Assembly: GCF_013626205.1 (NCBI RefSeq)
Contig: NZ_QHJE01000001.1
Span: 3,018,501 to 3,082,500 of the forward strand
Reading direction: 5' to 3'
Origin: Hyphomicrobium methylovorum
Lineage (GTDB): Bacteria > Pseudomonadota > Alphaproteobacteria > Rhizobiales > Hyphomicrobiaceae
DNA length: 64,000 nucleotides
Notes under the pieces: model-generated
Databases searched by the model: none
Told to the model about the DNA's origin: nothing
What the model saw: only the letters and a program-made list of their open reading frames with translations
Translations under genes and position numbers: made by a program
Shown here: positions 18,221 through 26,868 of the stretch, one piece after another
Layout: each line of letters opens with the position of its first letter
Numbering within the stretch: the stretch's first letter is position 1

Positions 18221-18676
18221 ATGAATCTCAGTCGACGGCAAGCTCTTATGTATTGCACCGCCGGCGCGACCGTCGTCGCGTTGGGAGGGCTCGGTGCGAT
18301 TTCCCCATCCATGGCCGATGACCTATTGGATAAGGAAATTAACACGTTTACCGGGGGCAAAACTCCGGCGGCCGGTAAAGTTACGCTCACTGTTCCCGAA
18401 ATTGCGGAGAACGGAAACACCGTTCCTGTGTCGGTCTCTGTAGATAGCAAGATGACCGACGGCGATTTGGTTCAATCCGTGATGCTTGTCGCGGACGCGA
18501 ATCCGTTCCCGAGCGTTGCCACGTTCAATTTTACTGCGCTGGGTACTGCTGCTGCAACGACGCGCATACGCCTCGCGAAAACACAGAACGTCATCGCTAT
18601 CGCCAAAATGGCAGACGGCTCCGTGTACATGGACAAAAAGCTTGTCAAGGTCACCATCGGCGGCTGCGGCGGCTAA
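18221..18676 (+). CDS. soxY: Sulfur carrier protein SoxY
   Basis: Carrier subunit of SoxYZ. The 151-residue protein starts after a strong AAGGAGG and carries a twin-arginine signal (LSRRQALMYCTAG). It ends in the swinging arm GGCGG (residues 147-151) whose cysteine C149 holds the sulfur intermediates passed between SoxXA, SoxB and SoxCD. SoxZ has no export signal, and the complex is presumably exported together through the SoxY Tat signal. It lies 31 bp after soxX. Confidence 0.96.
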   Translation: MNLSRRQALMYCTAGATVVALGGLGAISPSMADDLLDKEINTFTGGKTPAAGKVTLTVPEIAENGNTVPVSVSVDSKMTDGDLVQSVMLVADANPFPSVATFNFTALGTAAATTRIRLAKTQNVIAIAKMADGSVYMDKKLVKVTIGGCGG

Positions 18677-18700
18677 TTAAAATTCCAGGGAGAAAATGCA

Positions 18701-19027
18701 ATGGCAACGCCAAAGCCGCGCGTAAAAGTTCAAAAAACTGCAACGGCCGGGGAAGTGGTTATCGTCAAGACGCTAATCAGCCACGATATGGAATCCGGTC
18801 AGCGGAAAGACAAAGATGGGAAGCTGATCCCTCGGCATATCATCAATAAATTCATCGCGGAATTTAATGGGCAGCAGGTCTTTTCCTGCGACGTTCATCC
18901 CGCTGTTTCGTCGAATCCGTATTTCGAATTTGGCGTCAAGGTTTCCCAAAGCGGAACCTTCAAATTCATCTGGATGGACGACGACGGCTCCTCCTATTCG
19001 GATGAACAAAAAATCGAAGTTAAGTGA
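18701..19027 (+). CDS. soxZ: Sulfur oxidation protein SoxZ
   Basis: Partner of SoxY, 108 residues with an immunoglobulin-like all-beta fold: opening PKPRVKVQKTATAGEVVIVKTLISHDMESGQRKD (typical SoxZ, shown here as consecutive blocks PKPRVKVQK and VIVKTLISHDMESG), then FNGQQVFSCDVHPAVSSNPY and FKFIWMDDDG. No signal peptide is present, as expected for piggy-back export with SoxY. The ATG follows AGGGAG, 24 bp after soxY. Confidence 0.95.
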   Translation: MATPKPRVKVQKTATAGEVVIVKTLISHDMESGQRKDKDGKLIPRHIINKFIAEFNGQQVFSCDVHPAVSSNPYFEFGVKVSQSGTFKFIWMDDDGSSYSDEQKIEVK

Positions 19028-19084
19028 CCTCTTGCATGCACCGCCGACATCTGTGTCGCCGCTAGATAGAACGGGGAGATCCGT

Positions 19085-19936
19085 GTGCGGAAAATTTTCA
19101 CGATTGGAGCCACGGCTTTCGCCTGTCTGATTGGCGCAGTCTCGGCATCAGGTGATCCTGCTGATGAGAAACTCGAAATAGACGGCGTCGAGATCATCAC
19201 GCGCGCGAAGGCGATTGATGGTCTTCCGTTCGATGAGGTCGTTTCGGGTTGGCTTTATCGCGAGCCGGAAACTCGGAAGATGCAGGCGGATGCATTCCAG
19301 AATCCAGGCATGCTTGCCGTGGAAGAGGGCGAATCTCTTTGGGGCAAAGTGGAGGGCACGGCTGGGAAGTCGTGTGCGTCCTGTCACAATGACGCTCCGG
19401 AAAGCATGAAGAATGTTGGTGCGCATTATCCTAAGTGGGACAAGAAAACCAACAAACCCATAAACGTCGAAGGGCAGATCAATGCTTGCCGCGTCGACAA
19501 TATGGGAGCCGAGCCCTACGCGTATAATGCGCCCCAGCAGATCGCTCTTACCGCTTTCATCAAACATCAAGCCATGGGTCAGCCGATTTCGCTGAACCTT
19601 GATGATGGAGAAATGAAGACTTGGTGGGAGAAGGGCAAAGATCGCTTTTACCTGCGCACCGGTCAGCTCAATTTTAATTGCGCCTCTTGCCACGAAGTCG
19701 GCTTCGGGAAGCATATCCGCGCTGACTACCTCAGCCAGGGTCAGATCAACGGGTTTCCGACGTATCGCTTTCAACCGGGCTCAATGGTTTCGGCGCACGA
19801 ACGGTTTCGCGGATGCATCCGTGACTCTCGGGCAAACATGCCTGACGGGATGTCCGACGAGTTGTTGGCGCTCGAGGTCTACGTGACGTCTCGAGGCACC
19901 GGTCTATCGGTAGAGACGCCGGCCGTTCGCCACTAG
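19085..19936 (+). CDS. soxA: Diheme cytochrome c SoxA
   Basis: Catalytic subunit of SoxAX, which couples thiosulfate to SoxY C149 with release of electrons to cytochrome c. The GTG at 19085 has GGGGAG upstream; 283 residues with a signal peptide ending around residue 22. Two haem sites, CASCH near residue 96 and CASCH near residue 199, make it the diheme form. The active-site cysteine lies in FRGCIRDSR near residue 244, where the persulfide haem ligand is expected. It follows soxZ by 57 bp. Confidence 0.95.
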   Translation: MRKIFTIGATAFACLIGAVSASGDPADEKLEIDGVEIITRAKAIDGLPFDEVVSGWLYREPETRKMQADAFQNPGMLAVEEGESLWGKVEGTAGKSCASCHNDAPESMKNVGAHYPKWDKKTNKPINVEGQINACRVDNMGAEPYAYNAPQQIALTAFIKHQAMGQPISLNLDDGEMKTWWEKGKDRFYLRTGQLNFNCASCHEVGFGKHIRADYLSQGQINGFPTYRFQPGSMVSAHERFRGCIRDSRANMPDGMSDELLALEVYVTSRGTGLSVETPAVRH

Positions 19937-20018
19937 GCAACGCTTGGCATCGGTATCTTAGTTTTCGGTTTGTCGGTTTGCTCCGGCAACGAGATGTCTT
20001 GAGCTGAAAGCAGAATTT

Positions 20019-21710
20019 ATGATCTCTCGACGTGAGTTTCTTGCAGCAACGACTGCGCTATCGGCGCTTGCCGGAACCGGGCTCTCGAGTAATTGGGCGC
20101 GTGCCGCTAGTCGGCAGGCGCTGAGCCAGAGTGACCTTCTGGACTTCCAGTCGTTCGGCAACGTAACGCTCGTGCATATCACCGATATCCACGGGCAGTT
20201 GATGCCGATGCACTTCCGGGAGCCATCGGTGAATCTCGGTGTTGGAAGCGTGGCGGGGCTGCCGCCGCACGTCAGCGGCGCGGACTTCCTCAAGCTGTAC
20301 AATATCGAGCCGGGGACGCCGCAAGCTTACGCTTTGACATCTGACGATTTTACCTCGCTCGCAAGTGCGTATGGGCGCATGGGCGGCATGGACCGCATTG
20401 CAACGATCGTCAATTCGATCCGTTCAGCACGCGGCGATAACATGCTGCTGCTGGATGGTGGCGATACGTGGCAAGGCAGCTACACGTCACTGAAGACCAA
20501 AGGGCAGGACATGGTGGATGCCATGAACGCGCTCAAACCCGATGCCATGACGGGGCATTGGGAATTCACCTATGGCACCGCCCGAGTTAAGGAAATCGTC
20601 GACTCGCTGCCGTTTCCATTTCTCGGTGGAAACATCTACGACGCCGAGTGGAACGAGCCGGCGTTCAAGGCCTACAAGATGTTCGAGAAGGGTGGCGTGC
20701 GGATTGCCGTCATCGGTCAGGCGTTTCCCTATACCCCGGTTGCGAACCCGCGTTGGATGTTCCCGGATTGGTCGTTCGGGATTCGTGAAGAAGAAATCGT
20801 TGCCAACGTTAAAGCCGCCCGGGCCGAAGGCGCTTCGCTCGTTGTCTTGCTGTCGCATAACGGATTCGATGTCGATCGCGCCGTCGCGTCCCGCGTCCCG
20901 GGTATCGACGTCATTCTAACCGGCCATACGCATGATGCGTTGCCGGAGCCGGTCAAAGTCGGAAAGACACTGCTGATCGCATCGGGGTCTCACGGGAAGT
21001 TCGTTAGCCGGTTGGATCTCGATGTCGGAAAAGATGGCGTTGCCGGTTTTCGATACAGATTGATTCCCGTTTTTTCTGACGTCATCGCGCAAGATGCCGC
21101 CATGACGAAACTGGTCGCGGATTTGCGCGCTCCCTACGAATCTGAACTCAAACGCGAGCTGGCGACAGCCGATACGCTTCTTTATCGCCGCGGCAACTTC
21201 AACGGTACGATCGACGATTTGATCTGCCAGGCTTTGCTTGACGTTCGGGAAGCGGATATTGCGCTTTCTCCTGGCTTCCGTTGGGGCACCTCGGTTCTCC
21301 CAGGTGCAAAGATAACGGTCGAGGATTTGCACAACTCCTGCGCAATGACTTACCCCTCCGCTTATCGCTCCACGATGAGTGGTCAACAGCTCCGGGATAT
21401 TCTGGAGGATGTGGCCGACAATCTCTTCCATAAGGACCCCTACTATCAGCAGGGCGGCGACATGGTTCGCGTCGGTGGGATGGGCTACTCGATTGTCCCC
21501 GAGGGCGAAATGGGAAGCCGTATATCCGATATGGTCTTGTTGAAAACGGGCGAGGCAATTGAACCGACAAAGAATTATGTCGTTGCCGGGTGGGCTTCCG
21601 TCAATCAGGCGACTGAGGGTCCGCCGATTTGGGATGTCGTAGAGGAGCACCTCAAGAGAAATCCAACGGTGCAGCTCGCGGAGAACCGGAGCGTGAAAAT
21701 TAAACACTGA
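20019..21710 (+). CDS. soxB: Thiosulfohydrolase SoxB
   Basis: Dimanganese enzyme that hydrolyses sulfate from SoxY-bound S-sulfonate. The 563-residue protein has a twin-arginine signal (SRREFLAATTA) and calcineurin-like motifs: ITDIHGQ (residues 54-60), DGGDTWQGS near 146, GHWEFTYG (the SoxB form of the GNHE block), LSHNGFD and GHTHDA. The C-terminal 5'-nucleotidase-like domain contains the substrate-binding segment. The gene starts 82 bp after soxA. A 91-bp gap with its own palindrome separates it from soxC. Confidence 0.96.
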   Translation: MISRREFLAATTALSALAGTGLSSNWARAASRQALSQSDLLDFQSFGNVTLVHITDIHGQLMPMHFREPSVNLGVGSVAGLPPHVSGADFLKLYNIEPGTPQAYALTSDDFTSLASAYGRMGGMDRIATIVNSIRSARGDNMLLLDGGDTWQGSYTSLKTKGQDMVDAMNALKPDAMTGHWEFTYGTARVKEIVDSLPFPFLGGNIYDAEWNEPAFKAYKMFEKGGVRIAVIGQAFPYTPVANPRWMFPDWSFGIREEEIVANVKAARAEGASLVVLLSHNGFDVDRAVASRVPGIDVILTGHTHDALPEPVKVGKTLLIASGSHGKFVSRLDLDVGKDGVAGFRYRLIPVFSDVIAQDAAMTKLVADLRAPYESELKRELATADTLLYRRGNFNGTIDDLICQALLDVREADIALSPGFRWGTSVLPGAKITVEDLHNSCAMTYPSAYRSTMSGQQLRDILEDVADNLFHKDPYYQQGGDMVRVGGMGYSIVPEGEMGSRISDMVLLKTGEAIEPTKNYVVAGWASVNQATEGPPIWDVVEEHLKRNPTVQLAENRSVKIKH

Positions 21711-21749
21711 AATTGACGATAATTTAGTGTTGGCGTTACGAGTTTGGCT

Positions 21750-21779
21750 TGATATATAGAAAAATATGAATATATATCA
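21750..21779 (+). promoter_or_regulatory. Palindromic AT-rich site before soxC
   Basis: TGATATATA (21750-21758) and TATATATCA (21771-21779) form a perfect 9-bp inverted repeat with a 12-base centre. Within it, 21756-21771 reads ATAG-AAAAATAT-GAAT, the same layout as the sites before soxX and the porin gene. It sits 22 bases before the soxC ATG, where a repressor or a separate soxCD promoter could act. Confidence 0.45.
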
Positions 21780-21801
21780 CTCTCGCAATTAGGGGAGTCC
21801 C

Positions 21802-23100
21802 ATGCCTGAGGAAAAGAATACAGACCCTGTTTCCAAGCCAGCTAGCCGGCGACGTTTCCTCCTTGGCGCCGGCGCGGGCAGCATGGCGGCGGCAGCAGCA
21901 GCAACTGCTGCTGCCGCCGGCGGCGCGCGAGCTGCAGGTGATCCGCTTATAACCGAGATCCAGGACTGGAATAGTGCCCTCGGCGAGGGTGTAGACGCCT
22001 ATCCGTATGGCAAGCCATCCGAGTTCGAAAAGGGCGTTGTTCGCAAGAGCGTGCCTTGGCTTACGGCGGATCCGATTTCGTCGATCAACTTTACGCCGCT
22101 GCACGAATTGGACGGCATCATCACGCCGAATGGATTGTGCTTCGAGCGTCACCACGGCGGTATCGCCAAGATCCCGCGTGAGAGCCACCGCTTGATGATC
22201 CATGGGCTGGTTGAGAAGCCGCTCGTATTCACAATGGCGGATCTTATGCGCTTCCCGCGCGAGAATAAGGTCTACTTCCTGGAATGTGCCGCGAACTCCG
22301 GAATGGAGTGGCGAGGTTCACAGCTCAATGGATGTCAGTTTACGCACGGCATGATCCACTGTGTCATGTACACGGGCGTTCCATTGAAGCACATCCTCGC
22401 TGCTGCGGGAGTCAAGACCAACGCAAAATGGCTTTTGGCTGAAGGTGCTGACGCGTCGGCTATGACGCGATCCATTCCTATGGAAAAAGCACTCGACGAT
22501 TGTCTCGTGGCATTCGCAATGAACGGCGAAGCGCTGCGCCCCGAGCAAGGCTATCCGCTCCGTCTCTGTGTTCCTGGTTGGGAAGGGAACATGTGGGTCA
22601 AGTGGCTGCGCAGGCTCGAGCTCGGTGATGAGCCGTGGCACCATCGCGAAGAAACATCGAAGTACACGGATCTTTTGCCGAACGGAAAGGCGCGTCGTTT
22701 CACTTGGGGGATGGATGTCAAATCCGTCATCACCAATCCCAGCCCGCAAGCTCCGATCAAGCACGGCAAGGGTCCTCTTGTCCTAACGGGGCTCGCGTGG
22801 TCGGGTAACGGAACGATCAAGCGGGTGGACGTGTCGATCGATGGCGGTCGCAACTGGAACACGGCGCGGATCGACGGTCCAAGTTTGAGCATGGCGCTGC
22901 ATCGCTTCTACTACGAGTTCGATTGGGACGGATCGGAACTGTTCCTGCAGTCGCGCGCAATTGACGAGGCTGGATATGTTCAGCCTACGAAGGAAGCGCT
23001 GCGGGCAGTGCGCGGTGCAAACTCTATTTATCACAATAACGGCATTCAGACGTGGCACGTCGGGCCTGACGGAGTGATCGAAAATGTCGAAGTCACTTAA
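21802..23100 (+). CDS. soxC: Sulfane dehydrogenase molybdenum subunit SoxC
   Basis: Mo-cofactor subunit of Sox(CD)2, which oxidises the SoxY-bound sulfane sulfur with release of six electrons. The 432-residue protein follows AGGGGAG and has a twin-arginine signal (SRRRFLLGAGAG) followed by an alanine-rich stretch. The sulfite-oxidase fold is seen in FLECAANSGMEWRG, with the molybdenum-ligand cysteine C162, and in the CVPGWEGNMWVKWLRR region. The C-terminal dimerisation domain holds the VDVSIDGGRNW motif. soxD overlaps it by 17 bases. Confidence 0.96.
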   Translation: MPEEKNTDPVSKPASRRRFLLGAGAGSMAAAAAATAAAAGGARAAGDPLITEIQDWNSALGEGVDAYPYGKPSEFEKGVVRKSVPWLTADPISSINFTPLHELDGIITPNGLCFERHHGGIAKIPRESHRLMIHGLVEKPLVFTMADLMRFPRENKVYFLECAANSGMEWRGSQLNGCQFTHGMIHCVMYTGVPLKHILAAAGVKTNAKWLLAEGADASAMTRSIPMEKALDDCLVAFAMNGEALRPEQGYPLRLCVPGWEGNMWVKWLRRLELGDEPWHHREETSKYTDLLPNGKARRFTWGMDVKSVITNPSPQAPIKHGKGPLVLTGLAWSGNGTIKRVDVSIDGGRNWNTARIDGPSLSMALHRFYYEFDWDGSELFLQSRAIDEAGYVQPTKEALRAVRGANSIYHNNGIQTWHVGPDGVIENVEVT

Positions 23101-23842
23101 GGTTCTATTTGCCGTCACTGCTCTTGCTGCATTTGGCGTTGTGTCTGGCGTAAACGCGGCAGATACGAAGAAGGTCGCTGCGACGTCGAAGAAGGATGCG
23201 TCCTCTACGACGGAACAAGTGACCAAGGTGTCGACGCACCAGCTTGGCCGGCTCGCGACTGAGGATGAGATCGCTGCTTGGGACATTGACATACGTCCCG
23301 ATGGAGTCGGTCTGCCAAAGGGCAAGGGAACGGCGGCACAAGGCGAGCAGATTTACGGCGACCATTGTGCCGTGTGTCATGGCGATTTCGGTGAGGCGAC
23401 CGGGCGTTGGCCACCTCTCGCGGGCGGCGCCGGAACGCTCACGGCCGAGCGGCCGTTGAAAACGATAGGTTCGTATTGGCCGTATCTCTCGACCGTTTAT
23501 GACTACGTGCGTCGGGCTATGCCGTTCGGGAACGCGCGGTCGCTTTCGAATGACGATGTCTATGCGTTGACGGCTTTCCTGCTGCAACTCAATGACGTCA
23601 TTCAAGACGAAAACTTCGAGCTGTCAGACAAAAACTTCACGTCGATCCATCTGCCGAATGAAAAGAATTTCATCGACGATGATCGCTTGTCCGAGCCGAA
23701 CTACGTGAAGAACGAAGAGCCGTGCATGTCGAATTGCAAGCCGGATAAGGCAAAGATCTCGGCGCATGCCGCGGTTTTGGACGTGACGCCGGAGAATAGC
23801 GACGACAAAGAAGATGGCGCCAATAAGGGCGGCGTAGAGTAG
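23084..23842 (+). CDS. soxD: Sulfane dehydrogenase cytochrome c subunit SoxD (mono-haem form)
   Basis: Cytochrome subunit that takes electrons from SoxC. The ATG at 23084 lies inside the soxC end, so translation is coupled; 252 residues with a signal peptide (about 1-22). One haem site, CAVCH at residues 95-99, with a distal methionine candidate in RRAMPFGNA. The Paracoccus SoxD is a longer diheme protein. Here the second site is absent; instead the C-terminal part has CMSNCK (C214, C218), a two-cysteine motif without the haem histidine. It ends in a charged tail. A hairpin terminator follows 38 bases after the stop. Confidence 0.92.
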   Translation: MSKSLKVLFAVTALAAFGVVSGVNAADTKKVAATSKKDASSTTEQVTKVSTHQLGRLATEDEIAAWDIDIRPDGVGLPKGKGTAAQGEQIYGDHCAVCHGDFGEATGRWPPLAGGAGTLTAERPLKTIGSYWPYLSTVYDYVRRAMPFGNARSLSNDDVYALTAFLLQLNDVIQDENFELSDKNFTSIHLPNEKNFIDDDRLSEPNYVKNEEPCMSNCKPDKAKISAHAAVLDVTPENSDDKEDGANKGGVE

Positions 23843-23880
23843 GAGAGCCTACTTTACGACATCAAGCGGACTGGTTTTTG

Positions 23881-23914
23881 GATGCGCTGACGGGTTCAGC
23901 GCATCCGCCGTTTT
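23881..23914 (+). terminator. Terminator of the soxCD operon
   Basis: GATGCGCTGA (23881-23890) and TCAGCGCATC (23896-23905) form a perfect 10-bp stem around CGGGT, followed by cgccgtttt. It begins 38 bases after the soxD stop. Confidence 0.7.
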
Positions 23915-24273
23915 CGGCCCGTTCGTACGAATCACATCCCGATGCTGCGCCGGACCAGTTCCGGCCAATTTCATTTATTGATTGCGCGGCATATGCCGTT
24001 GAGCGGGTAAGTGGCTGAAGCCCATCTCGCGTGCTGCAAATAGGCGGTGGGCTGAGTGAATTCAGCGTACTTGCGGCGTTGCCGTTTACGTTTTCTTTCG
24101 AAAATTGTCACGAAGAGCACGGCGGCGGCGGAACCTTGAGGCTCCCGTGCAACAGTCCCTCAATAAATATTCAAATTCATCTATATAATAATTGTAGCGT
24201 CGGGCGACTGCCCCTCAGTGTATCTGCGTCGAAATAAGAACGACTCAAAAAGAATGCTTGGGGGACGGGTTCC
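23915..24273 (+). other. Leader region before the porin gene
   Basis: About 360 bases without a convincing gene. The part from about 24150 to 24200 is AT-rich and contains the candidate operator; the rest looks like untranslated leader. The GTG of the porin is preceded by a GGGGGA ribosome site at 24260-24265. Confidence 0.5.
24168..24183 (-). promoter_or_regulatory. Candidate SoxR-type operator before the porin gene
   Basis: ATTC-AAATTCAT-CTAT on the plus strand, reading ATAG-ATGAATTT-GAAT on the minus strand, the same ATAK-N8-GAAT layout as the sites before soxX and soxC. It lies 91 bases upstream of the porin start in an AT-rich patch. Assignment rests on pattern sharing alone. Confidence 0.35.
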
Positions 24274-25587
24274 GTGGCAACAGATAAACTCTATTGGAAG
24301 GTGGCGCTCGCTGCGGTTTTCGCAGTCGCCGCTACAAGCTTTGACGCTCCAGCACGGGCCGCAGATCTCGGTGGCAACTGCTGCGCCGACCTGGAGGAAC
24401 GCATAGCCGAGCTCGAGGCGACGACGGCTCGAAAAGGTAACCGCAAAGTTTCGCTGACGATCTCGGGATACATCGCCCAAGAAATCACATTCTGGGATGA
24501 TGGCCGCGAGACAAATACCTATATCCACGGACTTGGTCCGACGCAGGCGTCGCATTTCAAGCTCAACGGGCAAGCCGTCATCGCTCCGGGCTGGACTGCG
24601 GGTTACATGATGCGCATCCAGGATCTTGGTGGTAATGCGTTCGGCGCGGGCCCCGGTGGCGCTGCGATCAATCAGAATAGCTCGAACTACGACGCTGGAT
24701 TGAACGTCCAGATGTCGTTCTGGTATTTGCAGAGCAAGGACCTTGGCAAACTTAGCGTTGGCCGCCTTGCGCACGCCGCGAAAAGTGCGGCGATGGGTAC
24801 GGACCAATCCGGTACCGCCATCATCGACAACTACACGTTCTTGGCCGGGTTTCCGCAGTTTTACCTTCGGAGCGGCGATAACCTGACGCCTCCGGTAACG
24901 TGGGGCAACCTTGGCTTCTGTTACTATCAGAACTTGCCATTCGGCGGCGACTGCACCGGCATCGTTATGAATGGCGTGCGCTACGATTTGCCGGCGTTCG
25001 GCGGATTTACGGCAGCTGTGAGTTGGGGCGAGGATGATATTTGGGAAGTTGCTGCTCGCTATGCCGGAGTACATAACGGTTTCAAGCTATCTCTTGGGGT
25101 CGGCTATTCTCATTCTAGCGATGCGAAAGTAACCGGGCCGCGTGTTCTGACTCAGAAAGACACCTCATACTTCCAGGCAGGTGCTTACGTAGAGCACGTC
25201 GCCACCGGCCTCTTCCTCCATGGTGCCTATGGATATGAGGACAATAACAGCAAGCAATTGCTTCTGAACGGCATGCAAGTCTCTGACGGCAAGCATTGGT
25301 ACATCAAGAGCGGTATCCGGCAGAAGTGGAACTCGCTCGGCGCGACCATCATCTATGGTGACTACGCGGAATATCTGGATCAGATGGGGCCTGCTGCTCT
25401 CGCGCGCGGTGCGACCTCAAGCAAGTTGACCCGTTATGGCGGTGGTATTGCGCAAGAGATCGACGCTGCTGCGATGACAACGTATCTCAAGTATCAGCGT
25501 TATGAAGGTGACGTGACAGGCGCTCCGTCTTTGACCGATCTGCAGGATCTCAGTCTCTTCACTGTGGGTGCCTTGATCAACTTCTAA
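24274..25587 (+). CDS. Alphaproteobacterial outer-membrane porin (porin_2 type)
   Basis: A 437-residue outer-membrane beta-barrel. GTG start with GGGGGA 8 bases upstream; signal peptide to about residue 30 (APARA-ADLGG). The mature N-terminus has CCADLEERIAELEA, a short coiled segment usual in this family, followed by VSLTISGYIAQEITFWDDG, the first strand. Aromatic/glycine alternation continues to a C-terminal LFTVGALINF, ending in phenylalanine as barrel proteins do. It stands directly after the sox genes and shares a candidate SoxR site, so it may admit thiosulfate or other sulfur anions; that is inference. Confidence 0.9.
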   Translation: MATDKLYWKVALAAVFAVAATSFDAPARAADLGGNCCADLEERIAELEATTARKGNRKVSLTISGYIAQEITFWDDGRETNTYIHGLGPTQASHFKLNGQAVIAPGWTAGYMMRIQDLGGNAFGAGPGGAAINQNSSNYDAGLNVQMSFWYLQSKDLGKLSVGRLAHAAKSAAMGTDQSGTAIIDNYTFLAGFPQFYLRSGDNLTPPVTWGNLGFCYYQNLPFGGDCTGIVMNGVRYDLPAFGGFTAAVSWGEDDIWEVAARYAGVHNGFKLSLGVGYSHSSDAKVTGPRVLTQKDTSYFQAGAYVEHVATGLFLHGAYGYEDNNSKQLLLNGMQVSDGKHWYIKSGIRQKWNSLGATIIYGDYAEYLDQMGPAALARGATSSKLTRYGGGIAQEIDAAAMTTYLKYQRYEGDVTGAPSLTDLQDLSLFTVGALINF

Positions 25588-25618
25588 CGGTGACCGTTTC
25601 TGTCACGTAAGCCGTCGT

Positions 25619-25648
25619 CCGCCATTTGAGTGTGCTGTGGCGGGCTTT
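25619..25648 (+). terminator. Weak hairpin after the porin gene
   Basis: CCGCCA (25619-25624) and TGGCGG (25638-25643) around a 13-base loop, followed by gcttt, 31 bases after the porin stop. Weak T tract and short stem. Confidence 0.3.
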
Positions 25649-25713
25649 AGGAACGAGGTGTTACGCGCCGCTTTGCCAGGAGCAGAGTGGCGCGTGATCG
25701 TTTTGGGCTGAGA

Positions 25714-26514
25714 TTAAACGGATTTCGCTCCCGGCAAGTGAAGTGTCCCCTCGAGGGAAATCGTTGCCTTTCCACCCAGCACAACGCGCTGGCCGCGGTC
25801 CTCGCATACGACGATGCCGCCACGTGTTGAAAGCTGTCGTCCAATAAGGCGGCTGCGTCCTAAACGCTTTGCCCAATACGGCGCCAAGCAGCAATGAGAG
25901 ACGCCGGAGACCGAATCCTCCGGAACGCCATTGGCCGGGGCAAAAAAGCGGGACACGAAATCTGATCCTTCGCCGCCCGGTGCAGTCACGATAACAGCAG
26001 GAAGGTCGAGTTTTGCGATCGCAGCCATGTCGGGATTGAGCGCGGCAATATCCTGTGGGTGGTCGAAGACAAACAGATGATGTTTGGCGGCCAAAGCCTT
26101 CTTGGGTGTTGCCCCCAAAGCCGCAACAATTGCTTCTGTGACGATCGACGGAACCGGAGGCAAGGCCGCCATATCCAATGTCACGCCATCGCCATCCCGC
26201 AACACAAGCATGTAGTCGTCGCCCGTGCGAAAGCGGACGGCATCGAGCATTGTATTCAAGCGTGAGAGAATCAGATGTCCGGCGGCTAGCGTTGCGTGAC
26301 CGATATGATCGACCTCACGGGTTGGCGTGAACCACCGGATACGAAAGCCGTCGTCTTCCGGAACGAAGAAGACCGTTTCGGATTGATTGAGCTCGGCTGC
26401 AATGGCCTGCATCGTTTCTGGTGGCAGCCACGAAGTCAGCGGGCAGACAGCGGCTGGATTTCCTGAAAGAGGTTTGTCCGCAAATGCGTCCACGATAAAA
26501 ACATCGATATTCAT
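25714..26514 (-). CDS. PhzF-family isomerase
   Basis: PhzF/YddE-like protein of 266 residues from the ATG at 26514, opening MNIDVFIVDAFADKPLSGNPAAVC, which is the family N-terminus. The general acid/base glutamate expected in this fold is E46 in NQSETVFF. WFTPTREVDHIGHATLA is the second hallmark, and the C-terminal half has the repeat DSVSGVSHCCLAPYWA. PhzF relatives catalyse isomerisation of small metabolites, but the reaction of most members is unknown. An alternative longer frame to 26595 adds 27 residues without family similarity. It converges with the porin gene; no operon partner. Confidence 0.9.
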   Translation of the reverse strand: MNIDVFIVDAFADKPLSGNPAAVCPLTSWLPPETMQAIAAELNQSETVFFVPEDDGFRIRWFTPTREVDHIGHATLAAGHLILSRLNTMLDAVRFRTGDDYMLVLRDGDGVTLDMAALPPVPSIVTEAIVAALGATPKKALAAKHHLFVFDHPQDIAALNPDMAAIAKLDLPAVIVTAPGGEGSDFVSRFFAPANGVPEDSVSGVSHCCLAPYWAKRLGRSRLIGRQLSTRGGIVVCEDRGQRVVLGGKATISLEGTLHLPGAKSV

Positions 26515-26868
26515 TCCGCAGTGTATCCGTGCTTCCAAGTCGATCGGCCAATCCGTTTCGACATTATAGCAGCGCCTTAGGCGTTGCTGCAGCAAGAGCT
26601 TGTACCTCGACGATTGCCGAGTTCGGGATCGCTTGTAGGTCTCCCGATGTGCTCACCGGGAGATCGGCAGTGCGCTTCCCGCGCCACGCTTGAACATGAA
26701 AGTGGGAGACGGGGCTTCGGCCGTCTGAAAAAGTTCGAGGCACGTGTGTATGGTCCGTCGTCTTGGTCGGGAACCCAGAACGCGATGGCGGACCTTCGTC
26801 CATCGCAGAGCCACGACTTGGCTGCACGCCTCTGGGATAGGCCCGACGCAATGAATGGAGTTGGGACG
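26515..26868. other. Intergenic region, nothing recognised
   Basis: About 350 bases between the divergent phzF-like gene and a small secreted-protein gene. Open frames on both strands span it, but none has a family match I can recognise or a ribosome site. I see no terminator or repeat. Confidence 0.4.
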
